NCBI RefSeq assembly: GCF_032452875.1
Contig: NC_083868.1
Coordinates: 37,924,537 to 37,988,536 of the forward strand
Length of the DNA: 64,000 bases
Source of the DNA: Bos javanicus
Taxonomy: Eukaryota; Chordata; Mammalia; Artiodactyla; Bovidae
Reading direction: 5' to 3'
The notes under the pieces were generated by a model that saw nothing but the letters and a program-made list of their open reading frames with translations, was not told the DNA's origin and ran no database searches. Below, one piece after another: positions 1 to 12,083 of the stretch. A program made the translations under genes and the position numbers. Within the stretch, counting starts at the first letter, position 1. Each line of letters starts with the position of its first letter.

Positions 1-1460
1 ACTTGATGGGTGATCTCACCTATTCAGAAGATCCTCCCGCCTCCATTTAGCTCCTCCCATGCTTAAAAATTTTCTGGAAACAAAACGCCAATATTCTGAA
101 AAGCTGAGGACAGTGAGTGCCAATTACATTCCCAGCTGAGACACAAACAATTCCACTCATCAGTAAGCAAGAAAGTGAAGCTTTCCAAGAGCTCTGTATA
201 TTAATGCTGCAGTAAATGTGGCGAGTCAGTCATGGAATATTTCAATACATTGTGCATGTCATTTGAATTTACAAGCAACCCGCTGAGAATGCGGAGACCT
301 ATTTTCCTCTGCTATGATTCCAGTGCTTTTTGAGAAACATTCCTAAATTTTACCCTTTCCCCAAAGTATTTGGTTCTGTAGTACTTTTCCGAGGTAATAG
401 GAAGCATGCTTTCTTCCCCAAATTTAAAGGCATGTATTTCCAAAAGAGATAAACAGGTTCAATCTCTAAGTCTGCTGATTTTACATTTTAAAAATTCAAT
501 CCTGTAGTCTTCTAGAATAAATAAACACATAAAACAAAACAGAAGAAAAGACAGCCAAATACATATTTGCATCCAAAAATGAAAGACTCTAAGTAAGCAA
601 TAAAAAAAGCATTTAGGATAATTGATAAATTTATTGTTCTCATTGTAAATTAAACTGTGATCCATCAATAATCCATTATAGATTTATGCAATCTGCATAG
701 CAGCATATTGTTCGTTAATAACATAACACACAAAGTAGCATTTTTAGAGGAAATATTAAATGCTACTTGTTGAGTTAATAGCCTATTATAGTCAAATCCC
801 CTTAAATTATGTACCTATTTGGTATATTAATTTTTTAATAATTTAAAATTATATAGCATATTTGTGAGCTGAAATTGAACTCTTATTGATTCTTTGTGGA
901 AAATTAAAGTTGCAAAACAACACAGCAGAGTTTTTGTCAGGAAAGAAAATACACAAACATATCTTTAAACTTATGCACAATTTTTGAAGAGGAGATCCAT
1001 TTTGTATCTGTTTGGGCTGACTCTGTCAAAAGTGTTCAGTATTTTCCAGTAGAGGGTCTGTTGGAAGTGCACACTACTTTCATATGGAAAGCATCCCTGA
1101 GTAGAGAAATAGCAGAGTTCATTTCAGAATGTAATAGACACATATAGAAAATAAAAGGAAAGAATTTTCTTCAACTGAGCTTACCTTACTGACCCAAGTA
1201 CAGGGGCCTGTGTTTTGCCTATAGTACATCAGCATTTATTCAAAATATTAAGTGCATTTTATTCTTTGAGAATTAACAAACCATGAAGATAAAGATTATA
1301 TAGTCAATGGAATTAAATATTCTGAATTTAAATACTGATTCACAAGGCCAGTTATGAGGCAACTTTCTCAGTCTCTATGTTTCATATTCCTTAGAGAGTA
1401 GAGATTCTCTACCCTAGAGGCTATTTGGGGCTTACATATACAATCAATATACAATTCTTA
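1..1460. other. Unassigned AT-rich non-coding stretch
   Basis: No recognisable gene or young repeat. Reading frames are short and antisense frames carry many stops. Around 1320-1400 there is a faint resemblance to the core of an old MIR SINE, too weak to annotate separately. The composition is AT-rich throughout, as in gene-poor mammalian intergenic or intronic DNA. Confidence 0.5.
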
Positions 1461-1471
1461 TTATTGAATCT

Positions 1472-2864
1472 CAGTTCAATTCAGTCATTCAGTCGTGTCT
1501 GACTCTTTGTGATCCCATGACTGCAGCACACCAGGCTTCCATGTCCATCATCAGTTCCTGGAGCTTACTCAAACTCATGTTCATTGAGTTGGTGATGCCA
1601 TCCAGGCAACTCACCATCTGTCATCGGAAAAACCATAGCTTAGTCTAGACAGACCTTTGTTGGAAATGTCTCTGCCTTTTAATATGCTGTCTCATTTGGT
1701 CATACTTTTCTTCCCAGGAGAAAGAGTCTTTTAATTTCATGGCTGCAATCACCATCTGCAGTGATTTTGGAGCCCCCAAAAATAAAGTCAGCCACTGTTT
1801 CCCCATCTATTTGCCATGAAGTGATGCGACTGGATGTCATGATCTTAATTTTCTGAATGTTGAGTAAAGCCAATTTTTTCACTCTCCTCTTTCACTTTCA
1901 TCAAGAGGCTCTTTAGTTCTTCACTTTCTGCCATAAGGGTGGTGTCTGAGGGCATATCTGAGGTTATTGTTATTTCTCCCAGCAATATTGATTCCAGCTT
2001 GTGCTTCATCCTGTCTGGCATTTCGCATGATGTACTCTGCATGTAAGTTAAATAATAAGCAGGGTGACAATATACAGCCTTGACGTACTCCTTTCCCAAT
2101 TTGGAAACAGTCTGTTGTTCCATGTCCAGTTCTAACTGTTGCTTTTTGACCTGCATACAGATTTCTCAGGAGGCAGGTAAGGTATTCCCATCTCTTTCAG
2201 AATTCCACACAGTCAAAGGATTTGGCATAGTCAATAAAGCAGAAATAGATGTTTTTCTGGAACTCTCTTGCTTTTTTTGATGATCCAACATAAGTTGACA
2301 ATTTGATCTCTGGTTCCTCTGCCTTTTCTAAATCCAGCTTGAACATCTGGAAGTTCATGGTTCACATACTGTTGAAGCCTGGCTTGGAGAATTTTGAGCA
2401 TTATTTTGCTATCATGTGAAATGAGTGCAATTGTGGGGTAGTTTGAACATTCTTTGGCATTGCCTTTCTTTGGGGTTGAAATGAAAATTGACCTTTTCCA
2501 GTCCTGTGGCCACTGCTGAGTTTTCCAAATTTGCTGGCATATGGAGTGCAGCACTTTCACAGCATCATCTTTTAACATTTGAAATAACTCACCTGGAATT
2601 CCATCACCTCCACTAGCTTTGTTCACAGTGATGCTTCCTAAGGCCCACTTGACTTCACATTCCAGGATGTCTAGGTGAGTGATCACACAATCGTGGTTAT
2701 CTGCGTCATGAGGATCTTTTTTGTACAGTTCTTCTGTGTATTCTTGCCACCTCTTCTTAATATTTTCTGCTTTGGTTAGATCGATACCATTTCTGTCCTC
2801 TATTGTGTTTATCATTGCATGAAATAGTCCTTTGGTATCTCTAATTTTCTTGAAGAGATCTCTT
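1472..2864 (-). mobile_element. BovB (RTE-clade) LINE, 5'-truncated, internally deleted
   Basis: On the minus strand this reads as the reverse transcriptase half of BovB and ends with the family's 3' end (plus-strand CAGTTCAATTCAG at 1472). Compared with the copy at 16120-17312, about 290 bp are missing at about 1612-1622, joining the C-terminal frame to sequence that normally lies upstream of it. The YADD region near 1945-1965 is scrambled, so no active enzyme could be made. The flanks carry an 11-bp near-identical pair (1461-1471 and 2865-2875, one mismatch) that looks like a TSD. Best remaining frame: 2231-2815. Confidence 0.92.
2231..2815 (-). pseudogene. BovB reverse transcriptase remnant (N-terminal RT part)
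   Basis: A 194-codon frame from the segment upstream of the RT fingers. It holds NKASGGDGIPGELF and KGNAKECSNYPTIALIS, both recognisable in the other BovB copies of this window (for example 47534-49111). In LINEs this protein reverse-transcribes the element's own RNA at a nicked target site. Here the frame ends before the catalytic YADD block, and the downstream part is frameshifted and deleted. It is a dead fragment of the LINE at 1472-2864. Confidence 0.8.
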
Positions 2865-2875
2865 TTACTGAATCT

Positions 2876-5155
2876 GGCCCATAATAAATGATCAAATTGA
2901 ATTAACTATTATCTCCCTTATGATTAGGAACAAAAACTTTAAAATATATTCTTGTTTTTTGCCTATTATTAGCTATATTCTATTCATTCTATCTGTTACT
3001 ATACCTCTAAGAAAGGTATAAACTATCATCTTTTGAAAATATTTATTAATCAATATATTAAGTAATTCACAAGCAGTTGTGGAATCTCTACTCTGTTCAA
3101 GCACTGTTAGTCACTAATGAAAGCATTACAAAATGATTTGTTTATGTGCATTCCATAGTACATTTAGAAAAGTTTATAGAAACATGACACAAGGTTTTCT
3201 ATTATACTGTGATAAGAAAATTAGCATCTTATTTTTAATTAAAAAATGTATATATACATGTATTAATATATACATATACTTTTTCTTTTTAGTCTAGCTA
3301 CAGACTAATAAATACGGGTAAGATATAGATTGGCAGTTTCTTTCTAGTAAGTAAATGCTGCCTTACATGAAAACACTACATTTAGTCTTACAGCCGTTCA
3401 TCCAGTCTTACAGCCGTTCATCCATTGAACCAAATAGTTGCTGAGTCCTCTCTGCTGGACTCTGAGAGACACTCTGAACCAAACACTGATAAGAAATTCT
3501 CATCCTTGCTTTCTGAGAGTGGTGGGAAAGTAGAAATGTAAACAGGATGTGAATCTATTTAAAGTTGAAAGTGTGAACAAAAAGCTGTGGAAAAAAGAGA
3601 TTAAGGAAAAAGAAGAACCATTTTAGATTTTAAGTTGAAAAGCTGCCAACTTAAAATTTAATTTAAATATAAGTGCTGACAAATGGAGGTGCATGTATAA
3701 AAAGCAAAGGTAATAAATACAAAGAGTCCATGTAAGAATGTTACAATTCTTCATGAAAAGCAATATAATAGCAGTTAAGCACTGTATAAGTAATATATTA
3801 CTAAATATATAAGGAATAGAAGATATATTTGAGTGAAAGTAGAATTGGATTTGCAAAGATAAAAGAAAATATGAAACAATAACTGACTTCTGTCTTGGAA
3901 AAGAATATTATGAGAAAACAGTGAGTAGAATTTTTTTCTTAACTGAAGACAGTCCAAGGAAAATCTAGTTAAAGGCTCCAGATTCAGAAGAATTCCCTCA
4001 TAGCACTGGAATGTATTTCAGGAAGGTTATGAAATTGTTGTTGGTGAGTATTTGCCAGTTACAATGTAGAGACTGTTTCTTGAAAAGAGAACGCAGGCAT
4101 ATGCATTCACATAAAACATGTTAAGTCTTGCAGTTTGAGACAACGAGCTGTGAGATGCTTCTGAGGCTGGGCACTAACACTCAAATCTTATTCTTTCCAA
4201 TGGCCACATGTAACAGTACACAAGCCTAAAGAAGAACATATTCCAAGTTCGACAGTTGACATTTTGATTCACACAATAGTGAGGCCACCTTCAAATTTCT
4301 GACATAAAGAAAATTTGTGTAGGGGAAAAGCCTTGACTATTAGTCAAAAGTGATAATAAAAGTTGTTTGACAACAGATAAAAGACAGAGACCCTGCCTAT
4401 TCTGCTGATGGCAGGCCTACAAGGCCACAGTGACAGCACCTATTTCAGACTCTCAATTAAGGGTATCTCAAGTAATCTATTGTGTGTTAGCTATTGATTG
4501 AGAGATCATCACGTATTTGGAATGGTATAGTCATTTGAATGTCAGGATTCTAGTTTTATACATACCTTAAACTCGACCCAAACAGTCACTTGTGTTTGTA
4601 TGTAATCTATACAACAGAGGCTGAGCTCTGAATTCTCTCTCTTGATTGAAACTCTTAGGTTGGGATTTAGACTCTCAAGAACTTGGAAGACAGTGCATGG
4701 AAGTGCTTATGGAGGCCCTTTGTGTATATTCAGGAACTGGTAAGAACTTTTTCTTTGGTTGAATGGTATACATTCTCATTTTAACAGTTTTTCCACCTGG
4801 TTAAAAGTAATAAATCTTATATTTATATGAGTTGGGTGGGATCATTTTCTTTGCTTTCTATCAACTTATACAAATAAAAGTGGAATCACATTAAAAAAGA
4901 AAAAAAAGTCAAGTATACAGACTGAAAAGTGGTCCCTCAGCAACCTGACAAATGTTAGGAAGTGAGTACTGGCTTTAAAGCCAGAAGTTGGGGAGGTCTG
5001 GCTGCTTCATATGGACCAGGCTCTAAGAACTTTTTGTTGGTTCATAAACTGGCTCTGTAAACAGAGGGCAAAAAGAGATGGGATAAAAAGGCAAGTCACT
5101 CCAGACTGGCCTCACACATGGTAAACAGAGAGGGGAAAAGTAGAAGTAGCAACCG
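2876..5155. other. Unassigned stretch, no gene seen
   Basis: AT-rich sequence with stops in all frames. It contains a perfect 20-bp tandem duplication (3384-3423) and an AT-rich patch with alternating TA/CA near 3240-3290. I recognise no SINE, LTR or LINE in it. Frames of 60-77 codons at 3623-3957 are low-complexity and hydrophobic by composition, with no domain. Confidence 0.5.
3384..3423. repeat. Perfect 20-bp tandem duplication
   Basis: The unit AGTCTTACAGCCGTTCATCC occurs twice head to tail (3384-3403 and 3404-3423) without a mismatch. Perfect identity in otherwise unconstrained DNA suggests a recent slippage or duplication event, or an assembly artefact. Confidence 0.9.
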
Positions 5156-5729
5156 ATTTTACTTTCTTAGACTCCAAAATCACCACAGGCAGTGACTATA
5201 GCCACAAAATTAAAAGACCTTGCTCCTTGGAAGGAAAGCTATGACAAACCTACATAGCATATTAAAAAGCAGAGGCATCATTTTGCCAAGAAAGGTCCAT
5301 GTAGTCAAAGCTATGGTTTTCCCAGCAGTCATATGCAGATGTGAGATTTGGACCTTTGGAAGGCTAAGCAGCAAAGAGCTGATGCTTTCTAACTGTGGTG
5401 CTGGAAAAGATTCTTGAGAGTCCCTTGGGCTGCAAAAAGATCAAACCAGTCAATCCTGAAGGAAATCAACCCTGAATATTCATTGGAAGGACTGATGCAG
5501 AAGCTCCAATACTTTGACCACCTGATGGAAAGAGAAGACTCATTGAAAAAGACCCTGATGCTGGGAAAGATTAAAGGCAAAAGGAAAAAAAGGTGGCAGA
5601 GGGTGAGAGGGTCAGATAGCATCATGGATTCAACAGACATGAATTTGAGCGAATTCCGGGAGATCGTGTAGGATTGGTGTGCTGCGGTCCTTGGGGTCAC
5701 AAAGAGTCAGACACGACTTAGCAACTGGA
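5156..5729 (+). mobile_element. BovB LINE 3' fragment
   Basis: Sense BovB beginning in the segment just after the RT core (the block equivalent to ...SKITADGD...) and running to the 3' end GAGTCAGACACGACTTAGCAAC. It encodes, in pieces, the C-terminal part (KAMVFPAV, NQSILKEINPEYSLEGLMQK). Several indels break the frame. It is followed directly by a CA repeat that probably grew from the 3' tail. No RT catalytic motif is present because of 5' truncation. Confidence 0.9.
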
Positions 5730-5750
5730 CACACACACACACACACACAT
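5730..5750. repeat. (CA)n microsatellite at a BovB 3' end
   Basis: About ten CA units directly abut the BovB 3' end, a common position for simple repeats seeded by the retrotransposon tail. Confidence 0.85.
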
Positions 5751-7448
5751 AAGTTTAATAAGCAAGGGAACTTACCTACGAGGCTTGTCTTATGCAGTCA
5801 CAGGACAAATAGATCACTACACCCTCCACCAGAATCTCAAGCATTTATACAGAGGACTTAACAGAGTTCAGTTATGTATACCATCCAGATGGTCTTAGTA
5901 ACACCTTACTTTCTCAAAGTTATATCCTTGGAACAGCTCCCATTGTGGCGATGGGGGACAGAATATACAGCCCAAGGACAAGGGGAGGCCTAAGGAGCCA
6001 AAGATTACCCAGGTCTGGTTCACTGATGACCAGAGGTCATGTCTTCTTGCTGACCTACTCCAACAGTGTATAGTAGGCAGCAAAGCATGGAGAGTGGACC
6101 TGGAGGTGGGACAGAGCACATGGAAAATAAAGTATATTCCACACTTTTTCCAGTCTTAATCCATTCTAAAGATTTGCTCAGAGGAAAAAATCCTCAGCCC
6201 AAGAGAGACACACCATCACTGAGAGATAATCTCAACACGATTTTACTCCCCCATGAAAGCACAATTATAGCATAGCCATCACCTTTATTTTTCAGATAAG
6301 CTAGCAGAGAATGATCAACTTTAAGGTATAGCTGCCACAGTGTCCAGCTGTATAATAGTCACTAGGCCTAAAAACTGATAATTAGAGCTTTCTTCTTACA
6401 CAAGCCATTCCATACTCTTGCTATTCTCTTGCAACATCTCTTACACTTCGACAGCATCTCTACTTGACACGCACTACCTGGTAGAGTGGTTCAAATATTA
6501 TTATCCAACCCATACCTTCACTCGTCCAGTCCTATTAGATGGTTACAGTTTTCCATTGATGATTATGACTGGACATGAGAATAAGACGCATTCTAGTGAA
6601 ACTTTTGGATTCACTAAACTTTGCCCCAGTGACGGAGTAACAAACCAATTCTCCCTTCATATAATAATTTGGAATAAGCACTGTGACCAGTGGACTAATC
6701 TTATTCACTGTCCTATTTAGCAGCATGATAAGCCCCAAACCAATGAGTAGCTATCTAACAGCACTGTGATCATGATCCCTAGTGTACCCACAACTCCTCC
6801 AGCTACTAGTACCTCCACATCTCCAAATCCAAGGCTGCAGAAACAAGCAGAAAAGTTCAAAGAATGAGTTCTTAAATATATCAATGAGAGGGGCCTATCT
6901 TTACCTTGGTTCTTAAACTTACACATTCTAGCTGAAGAGAAATTGGAAGCATGCATTGGAATACATTGAAACTGTAGGACATAAGTGGATCTTCAATAAG
7001 CCATAACACTATCCCCTCAAACTGCTCCTGGGTGAGGAGTTCATGGGAAGACCAATTAATCCCTTGCACATGAGCTCACTGTTAAATTTCTTTCACCATA
7101 AAATGAGTTCTTTGTTTGGAGACAATGATGTGTAAGATAACAAGGCCATAAATACAGCATTCTGTAAATCCATTAATGGATGTTCTGGCAGAAGTATTTC
7201 AGACAGGGAAGGCGAGCTCATATTTGGAATATGACTTATTCTCATAAAAACAAATTGCTACCTCATACCTGAGGGAAAGAGTCAAAGTCTTTTAGCTGTA
7301 ACTCTACTAATAGATTTGGCAGGTAGTAGCCAGATCATCCTTAATGAGAAAAAAGGCAAAACACGATATTTGAGCCCGTGTCTCTTCTACCTGTCTTCTT
7401 TGTACACAGCCACTGAGATGACAGTGAGGTATTTAAAGAATGGAGGTG
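5751..7448. other. Unassigned stretch, possibly an ancient degenerate element
   Basis: 1.7 kb with less AT bias than the surroundings and several 60-100-codon frames on both strands (for example 6418-6720 plus, 6535-6738 minus). No frame carries a domain I recognise, and overlapping frames on both strands argue against a gene. The texture could be that of a very old retrovirus-like internal region, but I could not identify a protease, RT or integrase motif. Confidence 0.35.
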
Positions 7449-7451
7449 CAT

Positions 7452-7581
7452 GTGTGCTCAGTCAGGTCAGTTGTGTTTGACTCTTTGCAACCCCGTGGAT
7501 GGTAGCCCACCAGGCTCCTCTGTCCTTGGGGTTTCTCCAGGCAAGAATGCTGAAATAAGTTGCCATGCCCTCCTCCAGGGA
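7452..7581 (-). mobile_element. Bov-A-type SINE fragment
   Basis: Plus-strand hallmarks of an antisense Bov-A unit: TTTGACTCTTTGCAACCCC, then CCACCAGGCTCCTCTGTCC, then CTCCAGGCAAGAATGCTG, ending at CCTCCTCCAGGG. The tRNA-related head is absent. No clear TSD. Non-coding and SINE-derived. Confidence 0.88.
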
Positions 7582-7837
7582 TTTGCTGACATCAATAGGA
7601 TGGTTCATTTTGTCCATCTGATTATTGAAAGTTTCCTCTGCAGTGATGTTTCTGCAAGGTATCTCTTTGAAACATGAATTCACTCTCTTTTTGCTCATTC
7701 TGTGATGTTCATCTTTATCTTTCCAATCCTTCTTGTCATAAATATTCTGATTTTATTTTTTATTTTTCCAACAAGACAAGTCTCAGCCACCACTCATAAT
7801 TAGATCCATACCACACATAATCTTTCCACAAAAACAT

Positions 7838-8080
7838 TATCTTATTTATATATAAATAAGATATAAATTGACATATACAAATTATATTATTTATATATAA
7901 ATAGGTACATTAACATAATATTTAATAATATAATTTTATTATAATTAAAATTATTATAACATTTATATTATTATAATATATGAACTGGTATGTATAAATT
8001 ATATTGATATACAAATAGGTATATTATAACATAATATACTAACAATATATATAATTATTACTATAATATACATACACTGT
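7838..8080. repeat. AT-rich low-complexity tract
   Basis: About 240 bp of almost pure A and T. TTATATATAAATA recurs near 7849-7860 and 7890-7903, and later units (ATATAC.AATTATATT, AATAGGTA.ATTA) recur with divergence. It reads like a decayed AT minisatellite. Confidence 0.75.
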
Positions 8081-9125
8081 TTGACATTTGGTCAAGAAAA
8101 CATTTATCTTTACCATTGTCTTCTATAGTCTCCCCCTTCCACACGGAACATGCTACTTTGCAAACCCATATGTAAACCAGGCCACACTTTTCCCCTTCCG
8201 TTAACTGATCCTAATAAAGTCTCCATTAGTTCCAACGTGTGGATTCAGTAAGAAATAGTGAAATTGTTAAGAGTAGGTGTTTGTGAAATTGCCATCTGTT
8301 TATGCTAATATTACTCTAGACCATTTAGAGCTTGGTGTCACATATACCATTTCCATTTTACAATGAAATGATTTTGTTAATCTCCAAAGTTATGATATTA
8401 TGAATAAGATGGGCCTATGATGTGATGAAAAGAAAAGGTATAGTGTCTGCTCTTGATGCGAGAAGCCTCATCTAGCAGCCTTATCTGCCATACAGATTCT
8501 TTTCATTATTAACTGCACCGTGTCATTAGGTACAAGCTTGCATTTCAGACTGGTCTTCTGAATGGCTTTCTCTTGCTCTAGATTCTACTCAAAATCAATG
8601 GCATTATGGATTTCCCAATGAATGAGACAGAGCTGAACAATCTAAAATTCAACAACCTCCTAAAGCTTTAAAATGCAGCTTATTTCTTCCTGAATGGTGA
8701 TATGTGTATACAGATGTCTTCTACCTAAGAGGAATAGCCCCACCATTCCTCAAAGAGTAGAGAAAAATCACTAATGTGCCAGTCCCTGAGGCTTCTTGGG
8801 GCTTACTGCCTATTCTCTGGTGTACATGTAGTATCTCAGTAAAGCATATGGAGAGCTTGATAATTCCTCTTTACCAAGTCAGTAAGTAAACTGTTCACAT
8901 GATTAGGGATGGCTGATCAAGGTGAACATAACACATTGACTCCAATATTCCAATTTTTTTAACTCTTTGGACTCCTTTCTCTATATAGCATACCAGGAAA
9001 GTTATGGCATCTTAATCCATTAACTATAGGCCATTACTGAGTTCAAGACTTCATAAATCAGCACACCAAACTGTTGAGGTCCATCCTAGAGGCTTGAACT
9101 AATATGCTAAATCCTAAATTCTAAG
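8081..9125. other. Unassigned stretch
   Basis: No gene or known repeat recognised. The sequence is moderately complex and has stops in every frame. I see neither a LINE nor a SINE signature until the Bov-A fragment at 9126. Confidence 0.4.
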
Positions 9126-9201
9126 TAACCTACTAGGCTTCTCTGTCCATGGGATTTTCCAGGCAAGAGTACTGGAGTGGGGTGCCATTGCCTTCTCCGT
9201 A
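9126..9201 (-). mobile_element. Bov-A SINE fragment
   Basis: A short antisense Bov-A piece: TAGGCTTCTCTGTCCATGGG, then TTTTCCAGGCAAGAGTACTG, then GGGTGCCATTGCCTTCTCC. Both the 3' (CGACTCT) and the tRNA-related ends are missing. Confidence 0.82.
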
Positions 9202-9489
9202 AGCAACTGTACATACATAAAAATATTTAACTTAAAACATCTTTATATTCCACCATCCTTTTTCTCACATAATTAAGATCCTTCCCCATAAAGGATGGGA
9301 GCAGGTACCATTGTTGTTAAGTAATTAAAAGTTTTTTTAAATTAAAATGTGGTTTCCTCAGATTGGGTGAAGGTCTGCTTTTTTCACTATGGGAACTTCA
9401 GGGGAAAATTGAGGGTGCAAGTTTCTCAGCCCTGCCAAAATCTATATCTAATATTTTACAACTTACTATAATTTGACTCCAGTCATAAC

Positions 9490-9780
9490 AAGGTCTTTCA
9501 CACTTTCAATAAATATTTATTGGCACCTTATATCTATAAATACATCATTGGATAAAACAAACAGAAATCCCTGTATTCACAATTATATTATTCTAAGAGA
9601 TGCAAACAACATGATAAGTAAACTTTATATCTGTTAGTGATTAGTTCTAAGAATAAAGCAAGGAAGGGCAGGGCCTTGATAGAACATGTTAGTGATAGAG
9701 GAGTTGCAGGTTACTTTGGCATCCAGGATGGTGCTCACTAAGAAGATGACATGAGAGGTATGATGTTATCTTAACTAACT
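9490..9780 (+). mobile_element. Ancient L2-like repeat remnant
   Basis: AATAAATATTTATTGGCACC followed by a diverged block (AATAAAGCAAGGAAGGGCAG, then a weakly conserved glycine-codon-like purine-rich part) resembles the widespread mammalian L2-type 3' sequence. Very diverged; the family name is tentative. Confidence 0.5.
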
Positions 9781-9959
9781 ATGCCTTATCTTAAATAATT
9801 ATAACCACAATAATTATGTTAAAAATAAGGTAACTTATTCATATTTTAAAATAAGATCACTTTCTAAGGTACTGGGGAATAGGACTTCAACATATCAGTT
9901 TGTGGGAGTCACAATGCAAGTCATAATATTGTTTTATTGCAATGTGTTTGTGGACATCT

Positions 9960-10087
9960 GTGTGCATGTTAGTTGCTCAGTTGTTTTTGACTCTATGCAA
10001 CCCCTGGACTATAGCCCACCAGGCTCCTCTGTCAGTGGAATTCTCCAGGCAAGAATGCTGGACTGGATTGCCATTTCCTTCTCCATT
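9960..10087 (-). mobile_element. Bov-A-type SINE fragment
   Basis: Antisense Bov-A unit: GTTGCTCAGTTG, TATAGCCCACCAGGCTCCTC, TTCTCCAGGCAAGAATGCTG, ending with GCCATTTCCTTCTCCA. One monomer without the tRNA head. Confidence 0.88.
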
Positions 10088-10466
10088 GGACATGATGTAT
10101 ATGTAAATATTTTACTAAGACACCAAATTATACTGGAATTTGTTATTTTCACACAGAGCAGCTGATATTCTCTAAGATTTTTCACTATTCTGCTTGTATC
10201 ATTAGAGATCAACAAAGAGCCAAAAGCTTAAGCAAATATTTCAGTTATAGGATTAGAAATATATCCTTTGAGGATAATAATATTTTAAATACTGTAGCCC
10301 AGGCTTCCTTCACAGGCACTCCTTTATTATAGGTTAATAAAGTTAAATCAGAGATTATAACAAAGACAAATCAAGCCTGTGCTTGCTTCTAACATTGAAA
10401 GTTTAACAGTATACCAAAGTTTAACTCACCTCTCCATCCCTAGATTTCTCACCAGAGGTCCATTTA
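10088..10466. other. Unassigned stretch
   Basis: Short AT-rich interval between a Bov-A SINE and a BovB LINE. No repeat or gene recognised. Confidence 0.4.
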
Positions 10467-10506
10467 AATCCCACTCCATAGTGGTCACATCATTGTACAG
10501 GAGGCA

Positions 10507-10881
10507 GTGATGAAAATCATCCCCAAGAAAGAGAAATGCAAGAAGGCAAAATGGCTGCTGGAGAAGGCCTTACAAATAGCTGAGAAAAGAAGAGAAATGA
10601 CGGGAAAAGGAGAAAAGGAAAGATATACCCACCTGAATGCAGAGCTCCAAAGATCAGCAAGGAAAAATAAGAAAGCTTCCCAAAGTGAACAATGCAAAGA
10701 AATAGAGGAAAACAATAGAATGGGAAAGACTAGAGATCTTTTCAAGAAAATTAGAAATACAAAGGGAACATTTCATGTAAAGATGAGAATAATAAAGGAC
10801 AGAAAAGGTATGGACCTAACAGAACAGAAGATATTAAGAAGAGGTGGCAAGAATACACTGAAGAACCATAAAAAGTCTTAA
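10507..10881 (+). pseudogene. BovB ORF remnant, linker between endonuclease and RT
   Basis: A 124-codon lysine/glutamate-rich frame (KAKWLLEKALQIAEKRREM, ARKNKKASQSEQCKEIEENN, MGKTRDLFKKI) matching the region BovB places between its endonuclease and reverse transcriptase. Charged and probably helical. It loses frame near 10865, where the consensus continues into the RT. Not an independent gene. Confidence 0.75.
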
Positions 10882-11546
10882 TGACCTAGGTAACCACAAT
10901 GCTGTAGTCACTCACCTAGAGCCAGACATCCTAGAATGTGAAGTCAGGTAGGCCTAAGGAAGCATTACTACTAACAAAGTTAATGGAGATGATGGAATTC
11001 CGGCTGAGCTATTTCAAATCCTAAAAGATGATGCTGTGAAAGTGCTGCACTCAATATGCCAGCAAATTTGGAAAACTCAACAGTGGCCACAGGACTGGAA
11101 AAGTCAGTTTTCATTCCAATGTCAAAGAAAGTCAATGCCAAAGAATGCTCAAACTACTGCACAATTGCACTCATCTCACATGGTAGCAAGGTAATGCTCA
11201 AAGTCTTTCAAGCTAGGCTTCAACAGTATGTGAATCAAGAAGTTCTAGAGGTACAATTTGGATTTAGAAAAAGCAAAGGAAGAAGAGATCAGATTGCCAA
11301 CATCAATTGGATACAGAAAAAGCACGGGAATGCCAGAAAAATATTGGCTTCAATGACTACGCTAAAGCATTTGCGTGGATCACAACAAACTATGGAAAAT
11401 TCTTAAAGAAATGGGAATACCAGACCACCTTCCTTGCCTCCTGAGAAATCTGTATGCAGGTCAAGAGCAACAGTTAGAACTGGACATGGAACAACAGACT
11501 GGTTCCAAGTTGAAAAAGGAGTAGGTCAAGGCTGGAAGCCTGCATA

Positions 11547-12083
11547 TTGTCACCCAACTTATGTAATTTATATGCAAAGAACATTGTGCAAAATGCCAGG
11601 ATGGATGAAACACAAGCTGGAGTCAAGATTTCCAGGAGAAATATCAATAACCTCAGATATGCAGATGACACCACCCTTATAGCAGAAAATGAAGAGGAAC
11701 TAAAAAGCGTCTTGAAGAAAGTGAAAAAGGAGGGTGTAAAAGCTAGCTTAAAACTCAACATTCAAAAAACAAAGATCATGGCATCTGGTCCCATCACTTC
11801 ATGGCAAATAGGTGGAAAAACAATGGAAACAGTGACAGACTTTATTTTCTTGGGCTCCAAAATCACTGCAGATGGTGACAGCAGCCATGAAATTAAAAGA
11901 TGCTTACTCCTTGGAAGGAAAGCTATGACAAACCTAGAGAGTGTATTAAAAAGCAAAGACATCATTTTGCCGACAAAGTTCAGTACATTAAAAGCTATGG
12001 TTTTTCCAATAGTCATGTATGGATATGAGAGTTGGACCATAAAGAAGGCTAAGTGCCAAAGAATTAATGTTTTCAAACTGTAA
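11547..12083 (+). pseudogene. BovB reverse transcriptase remnant with YADD
   Basis: A 178-codon frame holding the catalytic palm block NNLRYADDTTLIAENEEEL, where the two Asp of YADD coordinate the metal in RTs, followed by KLNIQKTKIMASGPITSW, FIFLGSKITADGD and the thumb-like C-terminal part. The upstream palm and fingers are in other frames and the true start is absent, so this is a fragment despite the intact motif. It belongs to the LINE at 10476-12438. Confidence 0.8.

Noticed and set aside
5751..7448. Possible degenerate retroviral internal region with frames such as 6418-6720 and 6535-6738
   Set aside because: No protease, RT, integrase or envelope motif could be identified on either strand, and overlapping frames on both strands look like chance. 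I left it unassigned.
7838..8080. AT-rich tract as a replication origin or matrix attachment region
   Set aside because: Composition alone does not support a function; it reads as low-complexity sequence.
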